A stretch of DNA of 64,000 nucleotides from Cladocopium goreaui (taxonomy: Eukaryota; Sar; Dinophyceae; Suessiales; Symbiodiniaceae), in NCBI GenBank assembly GCA_947184155.2, contig CAMXCT020002005.1, forward strand, positions 1-64,000. Reading direction: 5' to 3'. Within the stretch, counting starts at the first letter, position 1; each line of letters begins with the position of its first letter. Positions 23,882 to 38,480 of the stretch are shown here, in pieces. A model generated the notes under the pieces. That model worked only from the letters and a program-made list of their open reading frames with translations. It made no database searches and was not told the origin of the DNA. Both the position numbers and the translations under genes were made by a program.

Positions 23882-24331
23882 GGTCGACGTGGCTAGGCCA
23901 ACTAGGCCCGCGTCTCTGATTTTGGTACGTGGCTGAAGGAGTCACAGTGAAAAACAAGGGGAACCCCCGGCTTCCAACTTTGGTGATGTAGATGGTGTTT
24001 CGTGTTCACCACCCAAACACACTGGCTCTGCAAGACCAATCCGAATAAAAAATCGGAGAATCCAATCCTAGGCTCAACCGACTGGGACCCTGAGTAGCTA
24101 TGTCTCTACTACTCTGCAAAGCTCTAGTGAACACTGAGTCACCCAAAAGCTGAGAAGTCAAGGAGTGCTGATTGTTGGAGAAGCAAATCCTACAGCGCAG
24201 TCAGCCGGCAGCCCTTGGGGCGTCTACTGGCGACGCCGGTACTCATCAAGCCGCGCACCCAAATCAGTTCTGGCAACAGGGATAGAAGGCTGCAACCATG
24301 CCAATGTCACCGACAGCAATTGAATGGTGAT

Positions 24332-24535
24332 TCAACGGCAATGGGATGAAAAAAACAAGGCCCCAATCACAAAACCAGTGATGCAGCTGATGAGTAGGCC
24401 AACCACGAAGCACAGGCCGATGAGGCCCCAGGGACAAACGCTGGGTGGCGCAAACCAAAAACGGAGCTCCCTAAAAATCTCAGGGGCCCACCAAGGGATG
24501 CTCGTATCCAGTTTGAACCCTTGAAGCTGCGCCAT
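24332..24535 (-). CDS. small ORF with one membrane segment upstream of the Gag-like region
   Basis: A 67-codon frame (ATG at 24535, MAQLQGFKLDTS) has a tryptophan/proline-rich stretch (PWWAPEIFRELRFWFAPPSV) followed by one hydrophobic segment at about residues 38-62 (GLIGLCFVVGLLISCITGFV onward) and a short basic end. It lies about 450 bases upstream of the Gag-like start on the same strand. I recall similar short membrane leaders accompanying this element family in Symbiodiniaceae, but the link is an inference. It could also be an unrelated exon. Confidence 0.4.
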   Translation of the reverse strand: MAQLQGFKLDTSIPWWAPEIFRELRFWFAPPSVCPWGLIGLCFVVGLLISCITGFVIGALFFSSHCR

Positions 24536-27454
24536 GTTGTGGCATCCATTTCCAAGAGATAAAATCGCATACCTGGTATAGATATGCAAATATTATGAAC
24601 TTTAAAAGAGTGGTTGGGGTCTAGCAATTTTGAGCCATACCATCCACATACCCAAATGCATCCCTAGCGTCTTTTGTTTCACCCCTTGTTCGATAAGACT
24701 TGGGACCGGTCCTCTTGTTGCGCTTTGGTGGCGGCGGCATGGCGATCAAGGAACCACGATCCGAACAGAAGGAGTTGTACGTGCTTAGCCTCAAACGGTC
24801 AATTTTTAAGACGTGGCATGGATCCTCCGAAGGGAGACTGGATGAAGATCCTTTAGAAGGCTTTCGACATCTTTCGACCAAGAAAGGGGGAAACAATGCC
24901 AAAAAAATGGGTTGCCCTAATTGCATCAGTTTTTGAACTCTTGCAACCCAAACTGAGATGTTTTTGCCAGCGAAACCCCAAGGATTGAGCGGTTTCGTAC
25001 GGTTTCCGACTGCCGAGATGGCGATGTCTTCCAGTGACAACCCTGGACCCTGAGCACATCACAAGTCCACCCGTCCACAGTGTGGCGTTCGGGGATCCGA
25101 GAAGTTCCACTCAAAGGCATCCACCTCCAGATCCACAGAAGCGAATCTTTTCGGTTGGTTTCAATATCCTTCAAAACTGGAATCATATCACAAGATCTTG
25201 GAGGCATAACCATACATGGTTCTTTTGTTTGCTTTCAAAGCTACATGTTTGCGCATATATATATATATATACTGACGGCCGAAGGTTTTTGTAAGACTGG
25301 ATACTTGAAGGAGTATCCTCCGGCTATGTGCGGAGCACTAGCGACTGCTTTCCGCACCAGATTAGACGAATTTGGTGTGAGGACCACTGAGGACCCATCC
25401 CGAAAGATTTGGCACGGTGGCGGGCACTAAGTGACCCAATACAGTCAGTAGCCACATGGGTGCTGATTTCGCAGGATGAAGGTGGTAAGTGGTGAATTCA
25501 TGGACACAGCAAGGCCGCGGCGTGAAGCAGCAGTGGGCCACAGGGAAAAAAAAACATATACATATACATATATATATATACATATATAGAAATATATATT
25601 ATCAGAAATATTATAATATAGCATGTCTATACATATTATATATATATTGTTATTACACCATATAAGCAAGTATAAATATGCGAATACGGCTGAATATATG
25701 TTTTATCTCACCAAATTCATCACCCTTCCAGGATCATCCCAGCACACCAGCCATTGCCACGCCTTGGAATCTGCGATTCGCTCTGTCGTCCTGCGATACT
25801 GTTGTCATCTGTTGTCATGATTGTTGTTAGACTGTTAGTTTTCTAATTCATTACTAATTACGTATAATCATGTTAGGTCTTATGATAGTTATCATCGATC
25901 TCAAAAAACTGATGTTTCAGTACCAAAAAAATGATGGTCTAGAACCACCAAATAACCCATTTTGCGGGTCCATAGTTGCACGTTTCGCCCCCTGTTGGAT
26001 CTGCCACAAATCAAAGCAACCAAAATTTTGAAGGTGCACTGTGCACCATGGTGAACCACCATGGAGATTGCTTGGAATGCTTGGGAATCACCGACAAATC
26101 CATTGGGTTCTCAGCAAAGGTCGATACGTGTGTCTAACGTGTGTCTAATTGGAGATTCCTCAGGTCGTCGCCACAAATGATCTGCAAGTACTTAGAAAAT
26201 CTTTGAAACCCCAATTGATTTTCGTGGTATCAATGGATCTCAACCTCTCTGTTTCAATGGATATGTCACCCGAAAAGAAGACCAGAATCTTTGCCTACCA
26301 TGATAAATAAAAGTAATGAAGTCACTAATGCGTACTAAACATATACTAAACATTGCTGAAGCCCATTTAACAAGTGGCATTCGTTGGGCCCTCGATTCCG
26401 CGCCCGTTCCATGTGCTCCTGGGACGATCGAAGAACGATCCTGCACGGTGTGCACGGTGTGCTGTGGCCGTGTTTTGGGAGTCGAAACCGTCGAAGCCTT
26501 CCCCGGAGGCCGGTCAAAGGATGAATCCCAGGAGTGCTCCATGATTTTTTGAGATTTTTTGGAGATCATTGAGATATCATTGAGATATCATTGAGATATC
26601 ATTGAGATATATTAATGATTATGAATGATATGAATGATATATTGAGATCATCTCAATGTTCAGTGACACAAAAGGATGTTGCAGGGGGAATTCAGATATG
26701 CTTCTGGGATGCTTCTGTAGACATCTCTCCATCTTCAGCCTGGGAGCCTTTGACAACCCTCTTCTCAAGGCTTAGGCAACAACCAATCCGGCTGAGCCGA
26801 CACATTATATAAAACCAACTCTCACAAAGTCACAGTCAGGCCCTATATTTCTCTTATATTTCTCTTCAATTCAAAGGCCCGAATCGTATTGGATTTGGAT
26901 TTGGCATGATTTGGCAACGGTCATTCAACAATCATGGAATCAACCTGACAGAGATGGCCGAAGGTTCAAACCGACCCAGGACTCGTCCTCCATGGCCAAA
27001 ATGGTCGCCTTGGGACATGCGAACCACTTTCCGCAGGAACCCTGCAAGGTGATCCAACATGATCCAACATGATCCAAAATGATCCAACCCTTCCAACCTC
27101 AACCGAGACCGAAAACCTGCTGAATCCTTGAGTGAATCCATATGTGAATCACGCAAGTTGAGGGCCAGTGGAAACCAGCTTCCTCCTTGAGGGATTCCTG
27201 TGGATTGGGGAATGGAAATAGTTCCTGTTAAGTCTTTGCGCCAAAATGAGCCGCAAATAGCGCACCTTTTTTTGTAGCCGTGCAGTGGGGTAGCCCATGG
27301 GCAAGCTAGAACAGCAGAAAATCTCTGAAACAACAGCAGTACTTCAAACTTCATAAAACACAAGCCGCTCGTGAAACTGGAACTCTCGACATCTTTGAAT
27401 TGGCACCTTCTTAAAGACGTTCATCACTTTCATCATTCGCGTCACTTTAAAACA
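24536..27454. other. non-coding stretch with AT tracts
   Basis: TA microsatellites at 25255-25271 and 25552-25645, and an 11-base GAGATATCATT unit repeated about four times at 26565-26612. A minus-strand frame starting at 24738 (MPPPPKRNKRTGPKSYRTRG) is basic and short and is not called as a gene. Confidence 0.5.
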
Positions 27455-30066
<2,612 letters not shown>

Positions 30067-30425
30067 GGCTCGCGGATCCGCCTGGGATCTCTTCAAAGAG
30101 TTTCTCGAGTCAACCAGAGACCCCAGCCACGCATGTCATTCATACAGAGTTGAATTGGCTGATGGCGCAATTCAGGGTCGAAATTGCTATCCTTTGAATG
30201 TGTTTTTGTTGTTCTAAATTTGCACTTGCTATGACACTTCTCGGTACCTTTCGCAAGAATTGAGCACTACTTGCAGCATCTGCATATGGCCCCAGGTGGC
30301 TGGACCATATTCGATCAAATCAAACATAATTAGAATCTACATGAATCTGATTCAATCATATTCAATCTGATTCAATCTACATGAACCTGTGGATGCTGTG
30401 GCACTGCTGTGGCACTGCTGTTGCA
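30067..30425. other. short intergenic stretch
   Basis: Upstream of the ferredoxin/TPR start codon on the minus strand. Near 30305-30385 a degenerate repeat of AATCTGATTCAATC / ATCTACATGAA is seen. No TATA-like element can be assigned with confidence. Confidence 0.4.
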
Positions 30426-30627
30426 CTACAGGTTCTGACAAAATCCTGGGCAGTTTTGGTCCGGCAGTTCTTCCAGGCTGCCACGCGGTATGAGGATGTC
30501 CTCACTTTCTCGAAGAACTGCTTGACCGACTGGCACGACTGGCACGACTGGCACGACTGGCACGACTGGCACGACTGGCACGACTGGCAGCTTGACGACC
30601 ATGGGATTTTGGACAAAGCCCATGAGG
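30426..30627 (-). CDS. candidate terminal exon with VVP repeats
   Basis: After a pyrimidine-rich acceptor (GTTCTTGCTGTTCGCAG/C) the frame reads LMGFVQNPMVVKL, then about seven copies of VVP encoded by a 9-base unit (plus strand CTGGCACGA, 30528-30588), then GQAVLRESEDILIPRGSLEE and a stop at 30426. It would be the last exon of a gene lying upstream of, and parallel to, the ferredoxin/TPR gene. The acceptor is followed by C rather than G. No family recognised. Confidence 0.35.
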
Positions 30628-30949
30628 CTGCGAACAGCAAGAACGATCAGGATTAAAAAATGAAATCATCCTCATCCTCAGTCAGAAGAAGGAGCAGCAA
30701 TATCTCAACAACAAAACCAACAATTCAGCACTGGCTAATTTTCTGGCCATCTCGAGCCATCTTGCAAACTTCATCTCAAGACTGACTGTTACTTCAATGG
30801 CTAGCAGCCGCTAGCAGCGGCTAGCAGCTTCCACTGCCGCCTGCTTGGCCAGGACATTCTCCGCCATCGCATCGACAGCTGCACCTTCCAAAGGGCGGCA
30901 GGCCCGGCAGTCAGATTTGCCCAGCCACCATGGATTCTTTATGTGTATA

Positions 30950-31480
30950 GACATGTGTTTATATTATGTATATATATATATTATATTGTATATATATATT
31001 ATATTATAAGTTAAATTATATCATATACTATATACTATATTATATATTAAATATCATATATTGTATTTTATATATGGTATATTATTAACTATATATTATA
31101 TATTATATATTATATATTATATATTATATATTATATATCATATATCATAACTCATATATTATATATTATATATTATATTTTATATTGTATTATATATTAT
31201 ATTTTATATTGTATTATATATTATATTTTATATTGTATTATATATTATATTATATTATATTATATTATATTTTATATTGTATTATATATTATATTATATT
31301 ATATTATATTATATTGTATTATATATTATATTATATTATATTATATTATATTATACTATATATTTATATTTGCAGTATATATATATATTGTCTGTGTATA
31401 TATATATATTGTCTGTATATATATATTGTCTGTATATATATATATTGTCTGTATCTATATATATATATACATATACATAC
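30950..31480. repeat. long ATATT/TATTATAT microsatellite
   Basis: About 500 bases of TATATTA units, with a TTTTATATTGTATTATATATTA sub-unit repeated several times from 31180, then TATATATATTGTCTGTA repeats at 31375-31455. No coding content; Tyr/Ile/Leu-rich frames are repeat translations. Confidence 0.95.
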
Positions 31481-32217
31481 GTATCATCCTGTTTCCATCA
31501 ACATGAGGATGGCGACAATCATGTGCATACTCGGCCAGGGATCAGCATGATCTGAACAAATAACCGGTTGTTTGCTGCTCTTGCAGCATCTCACATCTTC
31601 ACATCTTCTCACATCTAACCAGAACTATCCAAAAACCCGGCTAAATTCTATTGCCTCCCGCACAAGGTCGCAAGCACGGTCCCAGAAATCTCTCAGCAAA
31701 AAGCTGCGGGTGGAAATGCAATGGCAGAGTGTCTCTGCTTCAGCAACTGCCATGTCCATCCGCCTTGCCACTTTGACTACAAAATCTACAAACCTATGAT
31801 TGCCGAAAGCGCAATCCTAGGCTGCTTGAAGTGTGCCGCCAAGCATGAGGAGTGAGCAAATGTGTGTATTCAGTACATGTTGACGCTCGCCACATAAATT
31901 CAAAATTTATATCAGCAATCTTTGTGCACGTACAAATATCAGCAATCTAGGTTGAGTTGGCATTCATACAAGGGAGAGATTCACTTGCAAAAAAATACTG
32001 TATACAACTTGTGTAAATGATTGTCAATGATTATCAATGATTATGTGTATGCCATATATGCATGTCTTAGAAAAGCGGGCATCCTGGTAGGACTGCTGCT
32101 TCCCACTGTCGTTGCGACTCCTTGAGGTCCACTGAGGTCCACTGAGGTCCACACGGCCGCTCGGAACTCGTGCGCTCGCACTGGTTCGTCCTCAGATTCG
32201 GTCCATATGTGCCACAC
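31481..32217. other. no supported gene
   Basis: Unique sequence with small duplications (GTCCACTGAG three times near 32126-32152). Nothing else is assigned. Confidence 0.4.
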
Positions 32218-32296
32218 CATTGGACCAAGGCCGAGCAGGATCTCAAAAGTGTGGACCAAAGGAGATGCTCAAAATACTTCTCCAAGTCAGAAATTC
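32218..32296 (-). CDS. candidate internal exon, unidentified gene
   Basis: Bounded by acceptor AAGCCAG/G and donor CAATG/GTGTGG; 79 bases (2 + 25 codons + 2). It encodes a helical, leucine-rich peptide (ISDLEKYFEHLLWSTLLRSC and five more). It may belong with the frame at 32499-32697, but their phases are not shown to join. Confidence 0.35.
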
Positions 32297-32498
32297 CTGG
32301 CTTGAGGCCAATTATAGGTTGTTCAAAAATTGCACATTTTGTTGGCACAAATCAGATCGGAAGAGTTCCCCCATTTGTCAGTTCCCGGTCCAAGACATAG
32401 TACTTAGATGTACTTAGCACCCTTCCTACTGACAGCGCATCACCGGCCTTCGGCGGCTTCTCCTGCTTGTCGTCGGTAGATTGGAGGACACGATCTGC

Positions 32499-32697
32499 CT
32501 ACAACTCAGGAACCATTGTCGGACAGGTGATCTCAGTGATCTCCCCAAATGCGTCCAGAATAGTTTGCCGTTTGCTCCTCCCAAAATGTCTCACAAAGGC
32601 TCCAGGTTCGAAAACATGCCACCCACCTTCATGCTTGACATCTGAGTTGCAGGCTGCTTGGAGTAAAGGGTGCTTCGGCAAGGACTCCTTGCTGTGA
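32499..32697 (-). CDS. candidate terminal exon, unidentified gene
   Basis: An open frame after a polypyrimidine-preceded acceptor region (GTTCACAG or GCAAG/G). It reads SKESLPKHPLLQAACNSDVK, then GGWHVFEPGAFVRHFGRSKR and ITCPTMVPEL before a TAG. The mixed hydrophobic/charged pattern is clearly protein-like, and the frame is about twice the length expected by chance nearby. An internal GTGGGT donor (near 32622) gives an alternative end. Product not recognised. Confidence 0.4.
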
Positions 32698-33300
32698 ACA
32701 AACATTGCAGGTGGGAATACAACAAGATCACAGATGTCATTTCACCCATACATCCTGGCCCCATCTCATCTGAAACCCCAGATAATGCTGATACAATGCA
32801 AAGGAAGCTCTTTCAGGACACTAGGCGGTCGAAGTTTCGCCGTCCAAACATCAAGGTCCGCAAATCCAGGATGGTTTGCCAGTAGCTTGTGGATGTTCAG
32901 GGTACCCAAGGATCCAGCTGACACGCGTCAGCTGCTTCAAACCCCGAATCTAGTCTAGGAGTGGAAAACCATCCTGGCTCTCCAGGGCCGAAATTCCAAT
33001 CATTTGCAAAAAAGGTTGTACAGTAATTGTTGGCGCAAAACCTTCCATCAGTGCTGCAATTTCATCAGAGGTCAAAACACAAAAAAGATACATAAAGATA
33101 CATAAAGCATATAACATCATAATAACATCACAAAAAAAAACATTTTTAAAAAAATGATCAGCTGACAGCCCAACGCTTCCAAGGACACCTCGGGGGGTGG
33201 TTGGTACACCAGCTGGGCCAAAGTGGGGCCGGCCAGGACCTTGATCGCATCGGCTCCAACCTGGGTAAAACGATGCAAAAAAAGCGGGAGAAGGAAATCA
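32698..33300. other. no supported gene
   Basis: Unique sequence with an A-rich tract at 33120-33155. No exon called. Confidence 0.4.
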
Positions 33301-35640
33301 CAAGTTCAACATGAGATATAGTTTTTTAATTATCTATACATGATTATAATGTATATATATATATTAATCATGTATAATATTAGTCTTGTCATTATTTTCG
33401 TTGTTATACACATATTCTTATTTCATAAGTTTAATCAAGGATGCTCCTATTCCACCTGGACCACCACCGTCGTCGTCATTGTAATGATCATCTTATGATT
33501 GTCATTTCCATCCCCAAGCCAAGATGTTGATCATCTACAACTGGACCCCAAAAAATCTACCAGGTTTCCAAACCCAAACAGCTGCCGGAATTTCGGCCTG
33601 GCACCGACAAACAGTGTCACGAAAAGATCCTTCCTAGATGTCATAGCTCAATCAGTGAGCCCTCAGCAGAATGCGCAATGGATGTTTGAAACCTGGACTT
33701 ATAGGATCCGTGCACCATCCTGCACCTACAAGATCATTCTAAGTCAAAAGGATCGCTACAGAGGACGGCTATGTGAAATTGTGTAGATACATCGCTGTCT
33801 TGCAAATTTGTGTGCTTAAGTAGTGCCGGTGAAAAAAGATGGCAAAAGGGATATGGTGGACGGATATGCTAGGACAGTTTGTGTTTGTATGTTGCCTGCT
33901 GTGTTTTTTTGTTGAATGATCAATACATGTTTCATCCGTGGTCTTGATGTTTTTGTGTGGGAGTATCTGGGGAAGTGTTGTTGCTAGTTTTCAATGATGT
34001 TAGGATTGGATGAGGGGGTCAATTGTTCCTGCTGTTGTATTTTCCGGGAGATCAGGTATGACTGGTTCCGATATTATAGACTACAGTACAAGCCAGCTTC
34101 GCCGTGTACCTGTTTGGCTGTTCTCCATCTATGTATTCCACCCCAATGCCGCTAACTATCATGTTAATATCGGAATTTGTATTCGGTAAGTCTATGAAAG
34201 TTGTCCATCTGACCGATCACTATTACAAGAGTGTCCACTTTTGTTGTCGTGCCGTCATTCCTCCTCTGCTGTGTGTCCTTTGTGTTTTTTTCTTGCGGAA
34301 TATCTATCATGATGTTTCCGTATGTTTCTTTCAAAAGATTGTGGTTGATTTCTCCATTTTCAGAGAGTGATGTGCTTTAGTAGGTAATTCCTTTAATAAT
34401 TACATAGTTAATTGATGTTAATTGGAATAGGTCTGTTCCTTTATATGTCATGATCATGTTCCTCTCTTCACCTTCTCTCTCAATTGCCAGTTGTTTCTCA
34501 GAACACGTTTTCACTTGCAACCACCAGTATCGTGTTTCCCTACAGTATTTCATAAACTCAAGGTTTTGAAAGTTCCGACTGATATGTGTTTATCCATTGT
34601 TTTTTGCATAGAATTTAAGCGCCAACAAAAAAGACCTTGAAACTGATGCTTAAGTTTAACAGTGCGCACCAACATGTAACTTTCTTTCCCTTCTCATTAC
34701 TCTAACATTTCTCCGGTCGGTGTTTGATGTCATGCATAGATTGGGTCATTTGTGTTTTGAAGAGATGTATTTGCTGTTCTGATGTTGTTGGTTGCATGCG
34801 CATTAATTTTGCTGGTAGCTTATTGTGTGCAATTGTCCGTGTTCTAGGACTTGCCTTTTGAACATTAAAGATTTGTTCACATGTTTCATTGCAAAATTCC
34901 GGCAGGAGAAATGTTGTTTAGCAACACCTTTATAACTATGTTACAATTTCTCCATTTACAACATCCACCGTTTCGATGGCAAATAGCCTCCTCTTACTAT
35001 ACAGTTTTATTCAATTTTGTGGGGGAGTCTAGTTCAGTTTTCGGGTTAAGGTTGATGTTCATTTTCCCTCTCCTCTTTCAGTTCTTTTTTGATCGTACAT
35101 TCCTTCTGTGGGGTCTTGTCAACTGGCAACGTTTCTTGACCTCTCCCAATCCGTCACTCTGTGCTTTTCGTCAGGCAGGCGGTGTTTGGTCCTTCAACTC
35201 TATCAGGTCAAAGTAAGTGCATTCTTATTATTATTATTATTCATCTTCATGGTCTTCCTTTTCCAACATGTTTGCGGTTTTTCCGTCTTCATAACTTTGA
35301 TTTTCATATATTGGAATTTCAAGTAGCTTCTGCCAAGTATTTGCAAAGGTGTTCAACAGTGCCAACTTTTGCTCGGGTTTGAGGTTAATGATCTCGTCAT
35401 TCGACTTCCGCGATCGAATTGCGTCGTCTTATCTTCATCTTTTCTACTTATATCTACTTACCACTATATTATATAATTATGTTGAAAGTTATAAGACACG
35501 TTTTCAGTGTGTTAGTCTTCTGTTTCACTGTCTGTTGTACTGTCCAGGTATATACTATCCGTTCGTGCTAGTTTCTCTCAATATGACGTACTTGTGTGAA
35601 AGTAAGACCGTAAAAAGGTAAAAGGGGAGTGAGAAACATT
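33301..35640. other. T-rich compositional island
   Basis: From about 33300, and most clearly 33800-35640, the plus strand is rich in TTT/TTTG runs and short of G/C compared with both flanks. Short open frames are hydrophobic because of the T-rich codons, and none resembles a known protein. Two loosely similar segments (GTTTTCGGGTTAAGGTTGATG near 35036 and GCTCGGGTTTGAGGTTAATG near 35370) hint at internal duplication. It could be an old non-coding insertion or a UTR/intron-rich region of a different element. Confidence 0.5.
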
Positions 35641-36870
35641 CGCAATGCCTACATCAAGATTCTAAGCAATGTTCTTCAACCTTAAAAGACAAGATGCCTT
35701 TGTGCCGTCCGGTAGTTCTCTTGCTTTGATACAGTCCCATGTCTTTACCGAGTTTTCAAATTACGTAATGCTATAATATATGGCAAGGAGATTGTCCAGA
35801 GAAAACATCATAATAAAATTCTATTACAATCCTGAAACGAGTTTGGGCTCAATCAACAAAATGCTCAAGAAAGCGAAGGAGCAAGACCCATGCATCCACA
35901 AGGTGGATGTGGAAAACTTTATGCGGAAACATTCCAACGAACAAATCAAAAGATAAGGGGCTTCCAACTCACTCAAAGTCAACAGAGATATGATTTGGTC
36001 GCAATAGACATCAGCAAGTTGGGGTTAAAGCGGTGAAAATGTCTTGTCAACGTCTTGTCAACGTCTTATCAACGTCTTGTCCGCTCTCAGACTTCGATAA
36101 AAATGATAAAATTGTTTTTCCCGCGGATAGTGAAAAATGTGAAAACAAACATGCCTTCCAATCGAATGAATTCTGAGGACGAAGGCATCACTCAAATCAC
36201 TTAGTCCTTTTTTTTTTTTTAGCCTAAGCCACCTTTGCTGAACGCACGCGGCCGTTGGCCCTAGGTCCTGCTGTGTGAACAAGGTTCAAAACGAAACGGA
36301 AGAATCTATGGACAAGAGGAAAACTAAAAGGAAACTACCGCTGTACAATCATAGCTCTCACTTCAGGCTACGCTTTTATTATCCAGAATCAGTAACAGGT
36401 CATCAAACTATCAAGTAGCATTGCAAGAAGGTTTGAAATGTAGAATTGTCACTTCACATGGAGAGGTTCACAAAGAGATGTTCAAATCACTTAGTCCTGC
36501 ACATGCGAATGTAGATGAACATGTCAAATCATGTTTTATCATTTTGTCATTTCATCAGGACTATGAAACATATTATAAAACATTATGAAACCATGATACG
36601 CGATAGCACTTCATCGTGGAAGTTGGAAATTAGCACCAAAAATCCCACAAAGCCAAAAAGCATGGAACATCACCATGATTCCACAAGCATGAATCCCCTT
36701 TTACCAACTTTTTTTTAGGCTAGCTCATGTCAAGTGCCACCAGCTCATCCCCAGCGCTTCCCACCTGCAAGGAGCCTGGTTGCAATCGATGACCTCCAAC
36801 AATGGCCGCCACGAACAACGGCAACAACAACAACAACAACAGAGATGGATTGAAATATCGGGAAGGTGCA
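35641..36870. other. no supported gene; short repeats
   Basis: Contains AACGTCTTGTC repeats at about 36046-36080 and an AAC trinucleotide run at 36818-36841. No exon supported. Confidence 0.45.
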
Positions 36871-38480
36871 GCAAGCCTACAAGTATTGTTGGGCAGTGCT
36901 CAGCCCTATCAGCTTTCCCATGAGATAAACATCAAAAGGTTCAGTATTTGTTTGTCTTCATCACTGCACTTTGTACCTGGACCTGGATTGATCTCTTGTT
37001 CGGAAGGTGGCCAACAATATGCAGAATGATCCTGTCATGCAAATCCTCTGGTGGTCAGCTACTTCAAGTTCAGAAACCAAGACAACAATACACCGTCAAA
37101 ACTGCAACAAACACACTATCCTGCACATGACATGAGGCAGTAGAGATGCCACAAAGGTACCGAGACAAACAAACCCAAAGCCAAAGTTGGCCATGGGTTT
37201 GCCATGGGTTTACCATGGGTTTGCCAAATCATGCATGAGGGCACACCAAGAACAAGTCACAGAGCAGCAAGCCTACAAGTATTGTTGGGCTGTGCTCAGC
37301 CCTATCAGCTTTCCAATGAGATAAACATCAAAAGGTTCAGTATTTGTTTGTCTTCATCACTGCACTTTGTACCTGGACCTGGATTGATCTCTTGTTCGGA
37401 AGGTGGCCAACAATATGCAGAATGATCTTGTCATGCAAATCCTCTGGTGGTCAGCTACTTCAAGTTCAGAAACCAAGACAACAATACACCGTCAAAACTG
37501 CAACAAACACACTATCCTGCACATGACATGAGGCAGTAGAGATGCCACAAAGGTACCGAGACAAACAAACCCAAAGCCAAAGTTGGCCATGGGTTTGCCA
37601 TGGGCTTACCATGGGTTTGCCAAATCATGCATGATGGCACACCAAGAACAAGTCACAGAGCAGCAAGCCTACAAGTATTGTTGGGCAGTGCTCAGCCCTA
37701 TCAGCTTTCCAATGAGATAAACATCAAAAGGTTCAGTATTTGTTTGTCTTCATCACTGCACTTTGTACCTGGACCTGGATTGATCTCTTGTTCGGAAGGT
37801 GGCCAACAATATGCAGAATGATCCTGTCATGCAAATCCTCTGGTGGTCAGCTACTTCAAGTTCAGAAACCAAGACAACAATACACCGTCAAAACTGCAAC
37901 AAACACACTATCCTGCACATGACATGAGGCAGTAGAGATGCCACAAAGGTACCGAGACAAACAAACCCAAAGCCAAAGTTGGCCGTGGGTTTGCCATGGG
38001 TTTACCATGGGTTTGCCAAATCATGCATGATGGCACACCAAGAACAAGTCACAGAGCAGCAAGCCTACAAGTATTGTTGGGCAGTGCTCAGCCCTATCAG
38101 CTTTCCAATGAGATAAACATCAAAAGGTTCAGTATTTGTTTGTCTTCATCACTGCACTTTGTACCTGGACCTGGATTGATCTCTTGTTCGGAAGGTGGCC
38201 AACAATATGCAGAATGATCCTGTCATGCAAATCCTCTGGTGGTCAGCTACTTCAAGTTCAGAAACCAAGACAACAATACACCGTCAAAACTGCAACAAAC
38301 ACACTATCCTGCACATGACATGAGGCAGTAGAGATGCCACAAAGGTACCGAGACAAACAAGCCCAAAGCCAAAGTTGGCCATGGGTTTGCCATGGGCTTA
38401 CCATGGGTTGCCATGGGTTTGCCAAATCTCTGCATGATGGCACACCAAGAACAAGTCACAGAGCAGCAAGCTTGCAAAGA
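36871..38480. repeat. tandem array of a 396-bp unit, four copies
   Basis: GCAAGCCTACAAGTATTG begins copies at 36871, 37267, 37663 and 38059, exactly 396 bases apart. A fifth copy starts at 38466 (407 bases on) and diverges after about 15 bases. Copies differ at only a few positions (for example GGGCTGTGCTC in copy 2). Each carries a clustered CCATGGGTTT motif near its end, and an 11-base insertion there lengthens the last interval. Identical 60- and 73-codon frames recur in every copy but have stops at both sides and no protein character. Confidence 0.95.

Larger units (their letters stand above)
17659..24535 (-). mobile_element. decayed tyrosine-recombinase (DIRS-order-like) retroelement with 2A-like motif
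   Basis: On the minus strand, overlapping open segments in changing frames read, in order: a small membrane-segment ORF (24535-24332), a Gag-like region (23881-22198), reverse transcriptase (21887 to about 19900), RNase H, a 2A-like motif (18665-18642) and a tyrosine recombinase ending with its YY-containing tail (about 17810). This domain order (RT, RNase H, YR, no DDE integrase) defines the DIRS/Ngaro order. I recall related polyproteins in Symbiodiniaceae proteomes. No terminal repeats were identified, so the ends are set by coding content. Frameshifts at about 23210, 22765, 22200, 20985, 19310 and 17830 make this copy non-functional as read. Confidence 0.75.

Noticed and set aside
22725-23957. 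410-codon frame as one Gag protein
   Set aside because: Its first 230 codons overlap the better Gag-like frame starting at 23881 and look random (Ser/Arg/Cys-rich); only the part after about 23210 continues the Gag-like sequence.
30950-31555. Tyr/Ile-rich frames of 92-121 codons
   Set aside because: Translation of AT microsatellite.
37000-38320. Repeated 60-codon frame as a multigene family
   Set aside because: Identical because the DNA is duplicated; no start context, splice sites or domain.
36871-38480. CRISPR-like or gene array
   Set aside because: The whole 396-bp unit repeats, with no short repeat/variable spacer pattern; the recurring 60-73 codon frames have no protein character.
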